From Onishia niordana (GTDB lineage Bacteria; Pseudomonadota; Gammaproteobacteria; Pseudomonadales; Halomonadaceae): a stretch of 64,000 nucleotides of DNA. Under the pieces are notes generated by a model, which ran no database searches, was not told where the DNA came from, and was given only the letters and a program-made list of their open reading frames with translations. Each line of letters starts with the position of its first letter. The stretch's first letter is position 1. Below, piece after piece: positions 55,371 to 64,000 of the stretch. The stretch spans positions 62,001 to 126,000 of the forward strand of contig NZ_SDSD01000004.1 in NCBI RefSeq assembly GCF_004798965.1, given 5' to 3'. Position numbers and translations under genes: made by a program.

Positions 55371-55961
55371 TCACGCTCCGCTCGAGGCCGTCGTGCTGCT
55401 GATCGCGGCGTCTTCGCTCACAAGCCACGCCACGAAGGCTGCCAGGTCATCGAAGACCATGGCGTTTTCCAGGCCTTGATTCTTGGCCTCGGTGTCGCTT
55501 CCCTTGCCCGTTCGTACCAGCACGCAGCGACAGCCAATGACTTCTCCTGCCTGTAGATCGCGCAGACTATCTCCCACCATCCAACTGCGCGCCAGATCCG
55601 AGAGACCAAGACGATCGCGGATGGTCTCCAGCAGACCCGCTTTGGGCTTCCGGCACTGACAGTTATCAGCGGGATCATGGGGACAGTAGACGATTTGCTC
55701 GATCTTACCGCCGGCATGTTCTACTAGGGCATTTAGCCTAGTATGAATCTCCTCGACGACACTTTCATTGAAATACCCCCTGCCGATCCCTGACTGGTTA
55801 GTGGCTACCGCGACGGTCCAGCCTGAGCGGCTTAGCCTAGCGATGGCGTCGATGGCGCTGGGGTAGGGCGCCCATTCGTCCAGGGATTTGATGTACTGGT
55901 CGGAATCTTGGTTGATGACGCCATCACGATCGAGGATTACAAGTTTTGGGGCAATGGGCAT
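55371..55961 (-). CDS. gmhB: D-glycero-beta-D-manno-heptose-1,7-bisphosphate 7-phosphatase
   Basis: HAD-family phosphatase of ADP-heptose synthesis for LPS core. The 196 residues have the nucleophile motif LDRDGVIN (Asp11, Asp13), SGIGRGYF and the zinc loop CPHDPADNCQCRKP typical of GmhB. The related genes hldD and waaF lie 3-5 kb away. The C-terminus is a little longer than the usual one. Confidence 0.93.
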   Translation of the reverse strand: MPIAPKLVILDRDGVINQDSDQYIKSLDEWAPYPSAIDAIARLSRSGWTVAVATNQSGIGRGYFNESVVEEIHTRLNALVEHAGGKIEQIVYCPHDPADNCQCRKPKAGLLETIRDRLGLSDLARSWMVGDSLRDLQAGEVIGCRCVLVRTGKGSDTEAKNQGLENAMVFDDLAAFVAWLVSEDAAISSTTASSGA

Positions 55962-56007
55962 GATGGAGTGTCTCAGTGGGTAGGCTCAATCGTTTAGTGT
56001 AGGTGGG

Positions 56008-56023
56008 TGTTTCACATGGAACA
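56008..56023. promoter_or_regulatory. parS-like site 4, core variant
   Basis: TGTTTCACATGGAACA differs from the full site by one base in the central CACGTG. It lies 46 bases from full site 5. Confidence 0.5.
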
Positions 56024-56061
56024 ACTGAGTGATGAGATAACCATTGCGAATGGTTACACGA

Positions 56062-56077
56062 TGTTCCACGTGAAACA
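56062..56077. promoter_or_regulatory. parS: parS site 5 (glyS-gmhB gap)
   Basis: TGTTCCACGTGAAACA, full consensus match, in the gap between glyS and gmhB. Confidence 0.88.
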
Positions 56078-56118
56078 TGGTACGAGGCGAAAGCAAGGAA
56101 GATAGATGGCGGAATATA

Positions 56119-56150
56119 AAAAAGGCCCGGCAGTAATGCCGGGCCTTTTT
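56119..56150. terminator. Bidirectional terminator after glyS
   Basis: A 14-base perfect stem (56119-56132 with 56137-56150), with A5 and T5 ends. The last T is also the first base of parS-like site 6. Confidence 0.88.
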
Positions 56151-56165
56151 GTTTCACGTGGAACG
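56150..56165. promoter_or_regulatory. parS-like site 6 (next to glyS stop)
   Basis: TGTTTCACGTGGAACG matches 15 of 16 positions of the parS consensus, with an intact CACGTG core. Confidence 0.65.
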
Positions 56166-56173
56166 CTGCGTCT

Positions 56174-58240
56174 TTACTGCTGCAGTTCGGCGATATCGGC
56201 CACGCCCAGGAATAGCCCCTGAAGGTTAGCGAGTAGCGCCAGACGATTGCGACGGACAGCATCGTCATCGGCCATTACCATGACTTCATCGAAGAAGCGG
56301 TCTACAGGCTCACGTAGGCTGGAAAGGGCATCTAGTGCCTCAGCATAGCGGGCATCGGTCAGCAGCGGTGTCACAGCGACGCGACGTGCCTCCAGCGCTT
56401 CTGCCAGGGCATGCTCAGCGGGCTCCGCCAGCAGGGGGGTGTCGATATGCGTCGAGCCGTCATGCCCCTGCTTCGCCAGAATGTTGGCGACCCGCTTGTT
56501 GGCCGCAGCCAAGGCGGCGGCTTCCTCGCGTTGGCTGAAGGCATGCACGGCCTGTACACGACGGGCGAAGTCCAGCGGCTTGGACACCGGACGCGAGCGC
56601 ACGGCGAGGTAGACCTCGACGGCGATGCCTTCGTCTTGGGTCCAGGCGCGGAAACGGTCGAGCATGTACGCGAAGACATCATCGACCAAACCATCGGATT
56701 TGGGCAGGCCGGAATGCTGGGCCGCGGCCCGCTCGAGCAGTTCGCGCAGGTCCAGGTCCAGCTCACCCTTGATCAGGATGTTCAACACACCGATGGCGGC
56801 ACGGCGCAGAGCGAAGGGGTCCTTGGCCCCGGTGGGGCGTGCACCGATACCGAAGATGCCGGTCAGGGTGTCGAGACGGTCCGCGAGGGCTAGCGCCTGG
56901 CCTGCGCGCGTCTGGGGGATGACGTCACTGGCGAAGCGCGGCAGGTACTGCTCATAGAGCGCCTGGGCGACTTCCTCGGCCTCGCCGTCCTGGCGGGCAT
57001 AGTAACAACCCATGATGCCCTGTAGCTCGGGGAACTCCAGCACCATCTCGGTGACCAGATCGCATTTAGCAAGCTCTGTAGCACGCTGGGCATGCTCGGT
57101 ATCGCCACCGATATGCTCGGCAATATAGCGGGCGACCGGCACGCTGCGAGCGGCCTTGTCGGCCAGGGTGCCTAGCTGTTGCTGGAAAACCACACTTCCG
57201 AGGCCCTCGCGGCGAGCGGCAAGCGGCGTCTTGCGATCGATGTCGTAGAAGAAGGCCGCATCGGCGAGGCGTGGGCGAATGACCTTCTCGTTGCCAGCGA
57301 TCACCTGCTGCGGATCCAGGCTTTCGATGTTGGCGATGGTGATGAACAGCGGCTTGAGATGGCCATTGTCATCGAGCAGGTGGAAGTACTTCTGGTTAGC
57401 CTTCATCGAGGAGATCAGGCACTCCGGCGGCACCTCGAGGAAGCGTTCGTCGAAGCTGCCGGTCAAGGCGACCGGCCATTCGACGAGGCCACTGACTTCG
57501 ATCAGCAGCGCTTCGTCGATGACGGCTTCGCCATCCTGACACTCTGCCTCGGCCAGCACCTGTTCGCGGATACGCTCGCGACGCCGCTCGCGGTCGGCGA
57601 GTACGTAGGCTTCTTCAAGAGCGCCCAGGTAGTCATCGGGGTGGCCAAGGTCAATCGCCTGGGGCGCATGGAAACGATGTCCATAGGTCGTGCGACCAGC
57701 GTCGAGTCCCAATACGGTCGCCTCGACGACCTCACTGCCGTAGAGCATTACCAGCCAATGGACCGGACGCGAGAACTCGATGCGTGAGCTTCCCCAGCGC
57801 ATGTTCTTGGGGACTGGCAGGCCATCGATGGCCTTGGCGACGATATCCGGCAGCAGGGCAGTGACGACCTCGCCCTGCTGTTGCTCACGAAAGCCCAGCC
57901 AGGTGCCCTTGGGGGTTTCGAGGTGGATCAGGTCCTCGACGCTGACACCGCAGGAGCGGGCGAAGCCTTCGGCGGCCTTGGTGGCCACGCCGTCCTTGAA
58001 TGCGGCAGCAAGCGCTGGGCCGCGGCGCTCAACTTCGCGGTCCGGCTGCTTGTCGGCCAGCGCCTCGATGCGAACCGCGAGCCGTCGGGGGCTGCCATAG
58101 GCCTCTACCGCGGCGAAGGGCACCTCGGCCTCGGTGAGACCCTGGCGCAGGCTCTTGGCCAGGGCGTCCGAGAGGCTGTCGATGGCGCTCGGGGGAAGTT
58201 CCTCAACGCCAAGTTCGATCAGAAAGGTATCGGTGGCCAT
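56174..58240 (-). CDS. glyS: Glycyl-tRNA synthetase beta subunit
   Basis: tRNA-binding subunit of the bacterial heterotetrameric glycyl-tRNA synthetase. The 688 residues start MATDTFLIELGVEELPPSAI, with the conserved PVHWLVMLYG and FRAWTQDEGIAVEVYLAV segments. It lies three bases after glyQ, in one operon. The usual length and ends are present. Confidence 0.97.
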   Translation of the reverse strand: MATDTFLIELGVEELPPSAIDSLSDALAKSLRQGLTEAEVPFAAVEAYGSPRRLAVRIEALADKQPDREVERRGPALAAAFKDGVATKAAEGFARSCGVSVEDLIHLETPKGTWLGFREQQQGEVVTALLPDIVAKAIDGLPVPKNMRWGSSRIEFSRPVHWLVMLYGSEVVEATVLGLDAGRTTYGHRFHAPQAIDLGHPDDYLGALEEAYVLADRERRRERIREQVLAEAECQDGEAVIDEALLIEVSGLVEWPVALTGSFDERFLEVPPECLISSMKANQKYFHLLDDNGHLKPLFITIANIESLDPQQVIAGNEKVIRPRLADAAFFYDIDRKTPLAARREGLGSVVFQQQLGTLADKAARSVPVARYIAEHIGGDTEHAQRATELAKCDLVTEMVLEFPELQGIMGCYYARQDGEAEEVAQALYEQYLPRFASDVIPQTRAGQALALADRLDTLTGIFGIGARPTGAKDPFALRRAAIGVLNILIKGELDLDLRELLERAAAQHSGLPKSDGLVDDVFAYMLDRFRAWTQDEGIAVEVYLAVRSRPVSKPLDFARRVQAVHAFSQREEAAALAAANKRVANILAKQGHDGSTHIDTPLLAEPAEHALAEALEARRVAVTPLLTDARYAEALDALSSLREPVDRFFDEVMVMADDDAVRRNRLALLANLQGLFLGVADIAELQQ

Positions 58241-58243
58241 GGC

Positions 58244-59191
58244 TCAGGCGTCTCCTTGTTCGGCTAGCAGTTCGCGTTTCAGGGCGTCCGAGGCCATCGG
58301 GAAGCCGGCGGCCTTGCGTGACTCGTAATAGGCATGAGCCACGTCGCGGGCCATGGTACGGACACGCAGAATGAAGCGTTGGCGTTCGGTGACCGAGATG
58401 GCGTGGCGGGCGTCGAGCAGGTTGAAGGTGTGGGAAGCCTTGAGGACCATTTCATAGGCCGGTAGTGGCAAGCCCGCCTCCAGCAGCTTGCTGCACTCGC
58501 GCTCATGGTAGTCGAAGGCATCGAACAGGACCGGCACGTCGGCATGTTCGAAGTTGTAGGCCGACTGCTCGCGCTCGTTCTGCAGGTAGACGTCGCCGTA
58601 AGTGACCTGGGAGCCATCCGGGGCGATGGTCCAGATCAGGTCGTAGACACTATCGACGTCCTGCAGGTACATGGCGATGCGCTCGAGGCCGTAGGTCAGC
58701 TCGCCGGTGACCGGGTAGCATTCGATACCACCGGCCTGCTGGAAATAGGTGAACTGGGTCACCTCCATGCCGTTGAGCCACATCTCCCAGCCAAGGCCCC
58801 AGGCGCCCAGGGTCGGCGACTCCCAGTTGTCTTCGACGAAGCGGATATCGTGGACCAGCGGGTCGAGGCCGAGACGCTCCAGGGAGCCCAGGTAAAGTGC
58901 CTGGAAGTCAGCGGGCGAGGGCTTCATCACCACCTGGAATTGGTAATAGTGCTGCAGGCGGTTAGGATTCTCGCCATAGCGACCGTCGGTTGGCCGGCGG
59001 GAGGGCTGCACATAGGCAGCGTTCCAGGTTTCCGGGCCGATGGAGCGCAGGAAGGTGGCCGGGTGGAACGTGCCGGCACCGACTTCCATATCCAGCGGCT
59101 GCATGATGGCGCAGCCCTGTTCGGCCCAATATTGCTGCAGGGCGAGGATCAGGCCCTGGAAGGTTTTCACGTCTGGCGTCGACTGTGTCAT
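58244..59191 (-). CDS. glyQ: Glycyl-tRNA synthetase alpha subunit
   Basis: Catalytic subunit of glycyl-tRNA synthetase. From the ATG at 59191 it has 315 residues ([20 protein letters not shown]) with the typical [20 protein letters not shown] and [20 protein letters not shown]. An in-frame start at 59239 would extend the protein by 16 residues that do not resemble the family. The ribosome site is weak at both. Confidence 0.96.
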   Translation of the reverse strand: MTQSTPDVKTFQGLILALQQYWAEQGCAIMQPLDMEVGAGTFHPATFLRSIGPETWNAAYVQPSRRPTDGRYGENPNRLQHYYQFQVVMKPSPADFQALYLGSLERLGLDPLVHDIRFVEDNWESPTLGAWGLGWEMWLNGMEVTQFTYFQQAGGIECYPVTGELTYGLERIAMYLQDVDSVYDLIWTIAPDGSQVTYGDVYLQNEREQSAYNFEHADVPVLFDAFDYHERECSKLLEAGLPLPAYEMVLKASHTFNLLDARHAISVTERQRFILRVRTMARDVAHAYYESRKAAGFPMASDALKRELLAEQGDA

Positions 59192-59308
59192 TGGTGAAGC
59201 ACCGTTGGCCCATGAATTCAAGAACTGCCAAGTATACAATCAGAGGTTAATCGGATATAGGCGCACGGACGGATTGAGCCGGGTGCTCGGATATAAGAGG
59301 GTTTGACG

Positions 59309-60265
59309 ATGATCGTAGTCACAGGCGGTGCCGGCTTTATCGGGGCCAATTTGGTCAAGGCGCTGAATGCACGTGGCCGGGAAGACATACTCGTGGTGGA
59401 TGATCTTTCCGACGGTACCAAGTTCCTCAACCTGGCTGACTGCACGCTGGGAGACTATCTCGACAAGGATGATTTCCTGATGCGCGTCGAGGCCTCAATG
59501 CGTGGCGACGATGCGGGCCTGCCGGAGATCGAGGCGATCTTCCACGAGGGTGCCTGCTCCGATACCACCGAGTGGGATGGTCGCTTCATGATGGAGAACA
59601 ACTTCGAGTACTCGAAGGTGCTGCTCCACTTCTGCCAGGCCAAAGGCATTCCCTTCCTGTATGCCTCCTCGGCGGCGACCTACGGTGGTAGCGAGGTGTT
59701 CTTCGAGGCCCCCGAGCATGAGAAGCCGCTCAACGTTTACGGCTACTCCAAGCTCCTGTTCGATCAGTATGTGCGTGCACGCTGGGACACCTTCACCAGC
59801 CAGGTGGTCGGATTTCGCTACTTCAACGTCTATGGTCCTCGGGAGCAGCACAAGGGCAAGATGGCGAGCGTGGCCTATCATCACCATACCCAGGTCCAAG
59901 CCGGCCAGAATCCCAAGCTGTTCGGCGCCTGGGACGGCTATGAGGCCGGCATGCAGAGCCGCGACTTCGTCTATGTCGGCGATGTGGTGGACGTCAACCT
60001 GTGGTTCCTCGACCACCCGGAGCGCTCGGGTATCTTCAACCTGGGCACCGGCCGGGCGGAGCCGTTCAAGGCGATCGCCGATACCGCGATCGACTACTAC
60101 GGCAAGGGCCAAATCGACTTCATCGATTTCCCGGACGAACTCAAGGGCCGTTACCAGAGCTATACCCGTGCGGATATCACGCGGTTGCGCGAGGCTGGCT
60201 ACACGGCCGAGTTCAAGACCGTCGCTGAGGGCGTGCGCGAGTATCTGGAGTGGCTGAATGGCTAA
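59309..60265 (+). CDS. hldD: ADP-L-glycero-D-manno-heptose-6-epimerase
   Basis: NADP-dependent last step of ADP-heptose synthesis. From the ATG at 59309 (AGAGGG upstream) it has 318 residues, with the Rossmann motif [13 protein letters not shown], the catalytic YGYSK and [12 protein letters not shown] six bases earlier is less likely. It overlaps waaF by eight bases, so the two are coupled. It belongs with gmhB and waaF in LPS inner-core synthesis. Confidence 0.96.
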   Translation: MIVVTGGAGFIGANLVKALNARGREDILVVDDLSDGTKFLNLADCTLGDYLDKDDFLMRVEASMRGDDAGLPEIEAIFHEGACSDTTEWDGRFMMENNFEYSKVLLHFCQAKGIPFLYASSAATYGGSEVFFEAPEHEKPLNVYGYSKLLFDQYVRARWDTFTSQVVGFRYFNVYGPREQHKGKMASVAYHHHTQVQAGQNPKLFGAWDGYEAGMQSRDFVYVGDVVDVNLWFLDHPERSGIFNLGTGRAEPFKAIADTAIDYYGKGQIDFIDFPDELKGRYQSYTRADITRLREAGYTAEFKTVAEGVREYLEWLNG

Positions 60266-61298
60266 CGCCGGCGAGCGGATTCTGGTGGTAGGGCCATCCT
60301 GGGTCGGTGACATGGTGATGGCCCAGAGCTTGTTGATGACGCTCAAGGCGCGCCACCCTGGCTGCACACTGGGTGTGATCGCTCCCGGCTGGTCACTGCC
60401 GATTCTCGAGCGCATGGCGGAGGTCGACGAGACGCTGGCTCTCGAGGTGGGGCACGGCGAGTTCGGCCTCGCCGCTCGCCGCGAGCTAGCGCGTCAGCTC
60501 AAGGGGCGCTTTGATCGCGCCATCGTGCTGCCGCGTTCCTGGAAGTCAGCGATGGTGCCTTTTCTGGCGCGTATCCCCAAACGTCGGGGCTTTACCGGCG
60601 AGCAGCGGCTATGGCTGCTCAATGAGCGGCGACGCCTGGACAAGACGGTACTCGATCAGACCGTCAAGCGTTTCGTCTCCTTGGGGTTGCCCGAGGATGA
60701 GGCGGCCAGTGGTACGTTCGCTATTCCGCGTCCCCGTCTGGCGGTAGACCCAGATAACCTGGTCGAACTCAGGCTCACGCATCAGCTATCGTCACGTCCG
60801 GCCATCGGCATGATGCCGGGTGCCGAATATGGTCCTGCCAAGCAGTGGCCACTCGCGCATTTTCATGCGCTGGCGACTCAGCTTGTGGCCGCGGGCTATG
60901 AAGTACGGGTCCTGGGGGGGGGCAAGGATGCATCTGACGGTGAGGTGATCTGCGCGGGCCTCTCTCACGCTCATAACCTGTGCGGGCGCACGCGGCTGGC
61001 CGATGCCGTGGACCTGCTCGCCGACTGTGAACAGGTGGTGACCAACGATTCCGGGTTGATGCACGTGGCTGCCGCGGTAGGCACACGGGTGCATGCCATC
61101 TACGGTTCTTCGTCGCCTGAGTACACGCCGCCGCTGACCGAGAATACCCGGATTCACTACCTGGCGCTGTCCTGTTCGCCGTGTTTTGCAAGGGATTGTC
61201 CGCTTGGCCACACCAATTGCCTCAAGCACATCACACCCGAGCGAATGCTGGCAGCCATTCTGCCTGAATCGCCGCAAGTGCTTACGCCTGCCGGTTGA
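60258..61298 (+). CDS. waaF: LPS heptosyltransferase II
   Basis: GT9-family transferase that adds the second heptose to the LPS inner core. The 346 residues open with [19 protein letters not shown] and contain [11 protein letters not shown] and [13 protein letters not shown], both typical of WaaF. The last 17 bases overlap the convergent GT2 gene. Confidence 0.94.
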   Translation: MANAGERILVVGPSWVGDMVMAQSLLMTLKARHPGCTLGVIAPGWSLPILERMAEVDETLALEVGHGEFGLAARRELARQLKGRFDRAIVLPRSWKSAMVPFLARIPKRRGFTGEQRLWLLNERRRLDKTVLDQTVKRFVSLGLPEDEAASGTFAIPRPRLAVDPDNLVELRLTHQLSSRPAIGMMPGAEYGPAKQWPLAHFHALATQLVAAGYEVRVLGGGKDASDGEVICAGLSHAHNLCGRTRLADAVDLLADCEQVVTNDSGLMHVAAAVGTRVHAIYGSSSPEYTPPLTENTRIHYLALSCSPCFARDCPLGHTNCLKHITPERMLAAILPESPQVLTPAG

Positions 61299-62046
61299 CC
61301 CGCTCGTTCTCGTAGAGTTCGTTGAGCTTGGCGTATTTCATGTAGGCCCTGAAAGCGGTGGTCATCGCCACCGTCATGCCATCGCTGCCCTGAAAGATGC
61401 CGCCCTTGAGGATCAGCTTGCGCAGGGTGGCTGTCAGGGCATGCAGTGCGGGCGCCCAGCTCGAGGCGGGAACACCACGGTCCTTCATGGCCCAGGCATC
61501 GCGAGATGAGAGCTGATTGATGCGCTCGATCCAGTGCTTGAGGTCATGATAGGTGAAGTGGTGCAGGTGGGCGCCGGTCTGCTTGACCTTGGGGGCCTTG
61601 ACGGCGGCATGGCCTTTCTTCGGCTCATAGCCGGCCTGGGTGCGGTTATAAAGGCGCGCCACCGCATCGGGATAGAAGCCTGCCGCTCGGATCCAGTGAT
61701 GGCCGACGTAATTCTTGCGCCGAAAGCCATAGGCCGTAGACGGATCATCGAGGGTAAGTGACTGAATTTTGGCGACCGCATCGTCGTCCAGACGCTCATC
61801 CGCGTCCAGGGCCAGGATCCAGTCATGGCGTGCATAGGGAACGCCGAAGGCCTTTTGTGGCCCGTCTCCCAGGTAGGCCTGTTCGATGACCCGGGCACCT
61901 TCAGCCTCGGCGATTCTGACGGTATCGTCCTGACTCAGGGAGTCCACCACGATAACCTCGTCACAGACCCGAAGCAGCGAGCGGATACAGTCGGCAATCT
62001 GTCGTTCTTCATTGAGAGTGATGACCACTCCGGTAATCGGCGTCAT
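61282..62046 (-). CDS. GT2-family glycosyltransferase (WaaE/KdtX-like)
   Basis: Probable LPS-core beta-glucosyltransferase. From the ATG at 62046 it has 254 residues: TGVVITLNEERQIADCIRSL and VIVVDSLSQDDT at the start, then the metal-binding LALDADERL. The pattern follows WaaE of Klebsiella and Serratia. The upstream extension to 62118 has no support. It is convergent with waaF and divergent from the next gene. The exact sugar and acceptor are unknown. Confidence 0.85.
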   Translation of the reverse strand: MTPITGVVITLNEERQIADCIRSLLRVCDEVIVVDSLSQDDTVRIAEAEGARVIEQAYLGDGPQKAFGVPYARHDWILALDADERLDDDAVAKIQSLTLDDPSTAYGFRRKNYVGHHWIRAAGFYPDAVARLYNRTQAGYEPKKGHAAVKAPKVKQTGAHLHHFTYHDLKHWIERINQLSSRDAWAMKDRGVPASSWAPALHALTATLRKLILKGGIFQGSDGMTVAMTTAFRAYMKYAKLNELYENERVNRQA

Positions 62047-62327
62047 GGTGTGATCTCTTATTGAGCGGGTACTTTGAGCATGGTGGCGCTGTATCAATCC
62101 TTGAGCAATGCACGGCAAGGGAAAGCTTCTTCACCTTAAGTCCAGTCGGGCAAACGCGTATATTACCCTTGGGTGCCCATGGCAGACCATGATCAGATAC
62201 CTGAGGCCCTTGCGGGTCTGGAAGAGGCTTTTTCATGGACTGTTCACGGCCACCTACCGTCGACTCATGCACAGCGAGTCCGCTATCGGCATGCGCTAAC
62301 AGAGCCAGTTTCAAGTGGGAGTCATTG

Positions 62328-63368
62328 TTGAAGATCATCCATGTCAATCTGGCCAAGGGCTATCGTGGCGGTGAGCGTCAGACCGAACTGCTGATTCGCG
62401 CCCTGTCATCATACGATAATGCCGAGCAATGGCTGGTGTGTCGGCGAGATTCACCGCTGCGTTCGCGCCTGGCGAGGGTGCCCGAGTTGGGTTTCATCGA
62501 TGCCGATCATCAGCTAGCGGGACATGGGGTAGCAGGCCGCCTGCGGGCCGATATCGTTCATGCCCATGATGCCAAGGCGGTGCATTGGGCGGGATTGCAC
62601 CGCTTATGGCATGGCGTGCCTTACCTGTTGACTCGCCGGGTCGATGCCCCGGTCAAGGACAGGATCAGCAACCGCTTCTTCTATCGGGGCGCTGTTAAGC
62701 GAGTCGCCATCTCGTCATTGATTCAGCATCAACTCGAGGCGCGTGAGTGGGGGGAGGTGGCGTTGATTCCAAGCGCCCTGTCAGGGCTCAAGGCAGACCC
62801 CGAACAGGCCAAGGCACTGCGTGCCGACTTTCCCGGCAAGTACCTGATCGGGCATGTCGGCGCGCTGGTCGACCGCCACAAGGGGCAGCGGGTGCTGCTT
62901 GAGGCGGCACGTCACCTTGAACAGATCAAGCCCGATGTGCAGGTGCTGTTCTTTGGCCAAGGAGAAGATTCAGAGGCACTGGAGGCAGAAGCGGCGGGAC
63001 GTAGCAACGTTACCTTCATGGGATTCAAGGACAACATAGGCGATTACCTGCCGGGACTCGATCTCTTTGCCTTTCCTTCACGCAACGAAGGGCTCGGTTC
63101 GGTGCTGCTGGACGTAATGGATGCCGGTGTGCCGATTGTGGCCTCAAGGGTCGGGGGGATTCCTGATATCGTCCGTGATGAAAAGACGGGATTGCTGGTG
63201 CCGCCAGGAGATGCCGAGGCCCTTACCGACGCCATCGCCCGCTTACATGATGATGCCGAACTTGCAAAGACCTTGGCAGCAGGGGCGAGTGCCCAGCTCG
63301 CGCATTATACGCCAGAGGCCATGGCCGACGCCTACTGGATACTTTATAAGAGCCTAATCCAGTGTTAG
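62328..63368 (+). CDS. GT4-family glycosyltransferase
   Basis: Retaining glycosyltransferase with a GT-B fold, about 346 residues. The likely start is a TTG at 62328 (or 62325), with GGGAG upstream, giving LKIIHVNLAKGYRGGERQTE. The frame is open back to 62235, but this part does not look like the family. The C-terminal motif is FPSRNEGLGSVLLDVMDAG, where the second acid of the EX7E motif is Asp. Position suggests LPS-core assembly; acceptor unknown. Confidence 0.85.
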   Translation: MKIIHVNLAKGYRGGERQTELLIRALSSYDNAEQWLVCRRDSPLRSRLARVPELGFIDADHQLAGHGVAGRLRADIVHAHDAKAVHWAGLHRLWHGVPYLLTRRVDAPVKDRISNRFFYRGAVKRVAISSLIQHQLEAREWGEVALIPSALSGLKADPEQAKALRADFPGKYLIGHVGALVDRHKGQRVLLEAARHLEQIKPDVQVLFFGQGEDSEALEAEAAGRSNVTFMGFKDNIGDYLPGLDLFAFPSRNEGLGSVLLDVMDAGVPIVASRVGGIPDIVRDEKTGLLVPPGDAEALTDAIARLHDDAELAKTLAAGASAQLAHYTPEAMADAYWILYKSLIQC

Positions 63369-63523
63369 TTGGCATAGGTAGTCATAATGCAGTGATTGAT
63401 GTTTTAGCCAGACAGCAATAGTGGCGATGTTGGCACTGCACTATCAGAAAATGTCCCCCTGGCGCCCATAAGGATGTTGGGAAGCGCTCACCAACGAATG
63501 ATAATAGCCATGCGGTGGCCTGT

Positions 63524-64000
63524 ATGAAGACGCTACTGGCGCAGTTGCACAAGAACGCTCACAAGTTCCGTTTCTATGGCTGGCACGCGGCGGGCCTGGC
63601 GGTGCCCTTGGCCGCTAATCAGCGTCGTTTGGCAGCGATATTGGCCGAATTCGACTCACTCGATGCGTCGGAACGAGAGGAGATCCAGGCACGGGTCGAC
63701 TACTACAACCAGTGCGATTCTTGCGTCGAACTTGGGCAAGAGGCGACGACTATTGCCGATTTTACCCGGGAAAAGAGCTGGGCCTACTATCTCGATATGT
63801 GGCGTTATCTACGGTTCTTTCCGGGGCATCTGCGTTTTCATTATCTTTTCGGCGATATCCGCGAGGTGCCAGAGCGGCCCACCTTTCTTAAAAGTCGGCC
63901 GCTGGGCGGCGATAACCGGCACTCAGTACTACTTAAGCTCAATGCCGTTCGCCACTACTATGTCTTCCCTGACCGCACGCCCTTTGTCGCCAAGAAGGAC
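63524..64000 (+). CDS. GT90 (CAP10/LpsA-like) glycosyltransferase, 3' end missing
   Basis: A frame of 159 codons from the ATG at 63524 runs off the right edge. It starts MKTLLAQLHKNAHKFRFYGW and later has FHYLFGDIREVPERPTFLKS, then RPLGGDNRHSVLLKLNAVRH, in the style of GT90 transferases of LPS. A GTG at 63515 is an alternative start; no good ribosome site is visible at either. The missing part prevents a firm call. Confidence 0.75.
   Translation, partial: MKTLLAQLHKNAHKFRFYGWHAAGLAVPLAANQRRLAAILAEFDSLDASEREEIQARVDYYNQCDSCVELGQEATTIADFTREKSWAYYLDMWRYLRFFPGHLRFHYLFGDIREVPERPTFLKSRPLGGDNRHSVLLKLNAVRHYYVFPDRTPFVAKKD

Noticed and set aside
62108..62299. Small plus-strand frame (63 codons) ahead of the GT4 gene
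   Set aside because: No ribosome site and no family; it lies in the divergent promoter region.

Overview
The window is chromosomal DNA from a gammaproteobacterium, most likely a halophile of the Halomonadaceae (Halomonas-like). The basis is gene content and order: mnmG-rsmG-parA-parB-atpIBEFHAGDC, rpmH-rnpA, dnaA-dnaN-recF-gyrB and glyQS, all in GC-rich, densely coding DNA. The genus is an inference from layout and protein style; no database was searched. The window spans the replication-origin neighbourhood.

Layout. 1-3.1 kb: the 3' part of a DUF1338/HglS-type dioxygenase, then a PilZ protein with a degenerate HD-GYP domain behind a structured leader. 3.2-10.0 kb (minus strand): glmS, glmU, apbE, uppP, mgtE (cell-envelope precursors and Mg2+ transport). 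10.1-17.2 kb (minus): the complete nine-gene F-type ATP synthase operon with a clear sigma70 promoter and a strong terminator. 17.4-21.8 kb (minus): parB, parA, rsmG, mnmG. 21.8-22.3 kb: a gene-free AT-rich stretch with DnaA-box-like sequences. 22.4-33.4 kb: a glutamine-type ABC transporter (glnHPQ), erpA, argC, a CLC anion transporter, hemJ, thiD, thiE, hemL and an APH/P-loop fusion kinase.

33.4-40.7 kb is the most interesting part. It looks like a self-contained envelope or biofilm-fibre locus. On the plus strand, behind a good sigma54 promoter, lie a cysteine-free glycine-rich secreted protein, a small secreted protein sharing its C-terminal pattern, a Sec-exported C39 peptidase with an intact Cys/His/Asp triad (FapD-like) and a secreted protein with an ELRGG motif. 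Converging from the other strand are a CsgD-like LuxR regulator, a sigma54 activator with a degenerate receiver domain, and a FapF-like outer-membrane beta-barrel. The combination mixes parts of the Pseudomonas Fap amyloid system with a curli-type regulator, but no FapA, FapB or FapC is recognisable.

41.0-48.4 kb: rdgB, hemW, an OmpA-type lipoprotein, rlmJ, then (minus) mnmE, yidC, rnpA, rpmH. 48.4-55.2 kb: the DnaA-box-rich rpmH-dnaA region (likely oriC) followed by dnaA, dnaN, recF and gyrB. 52.1-56.2 kb carries a cluster of six parS-like 16-mers, two of them inside recF, which pair logically with ParAB about 33 kb away. 55.4-64.0 kb: gmhB, glyS, glyQ and lipopolysaccharide-core genes (hldD, waaF, a GT2, a GT4 and a truncated GT90).

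Functionally the window joins replication initiation and segregation (dnaA, dnaN, gyrB, parABS), translation and tRNA modification (mnmE, mnmG, rsmG, rlmJ, glyQS), energy (atp), haem and Fe-S synthesis (hemJ, hemL, hemW, erpA) and envelope building (glmSU, uppP, hldD-waaF), with one accessory secretion locus inserted among housekeeping genes.
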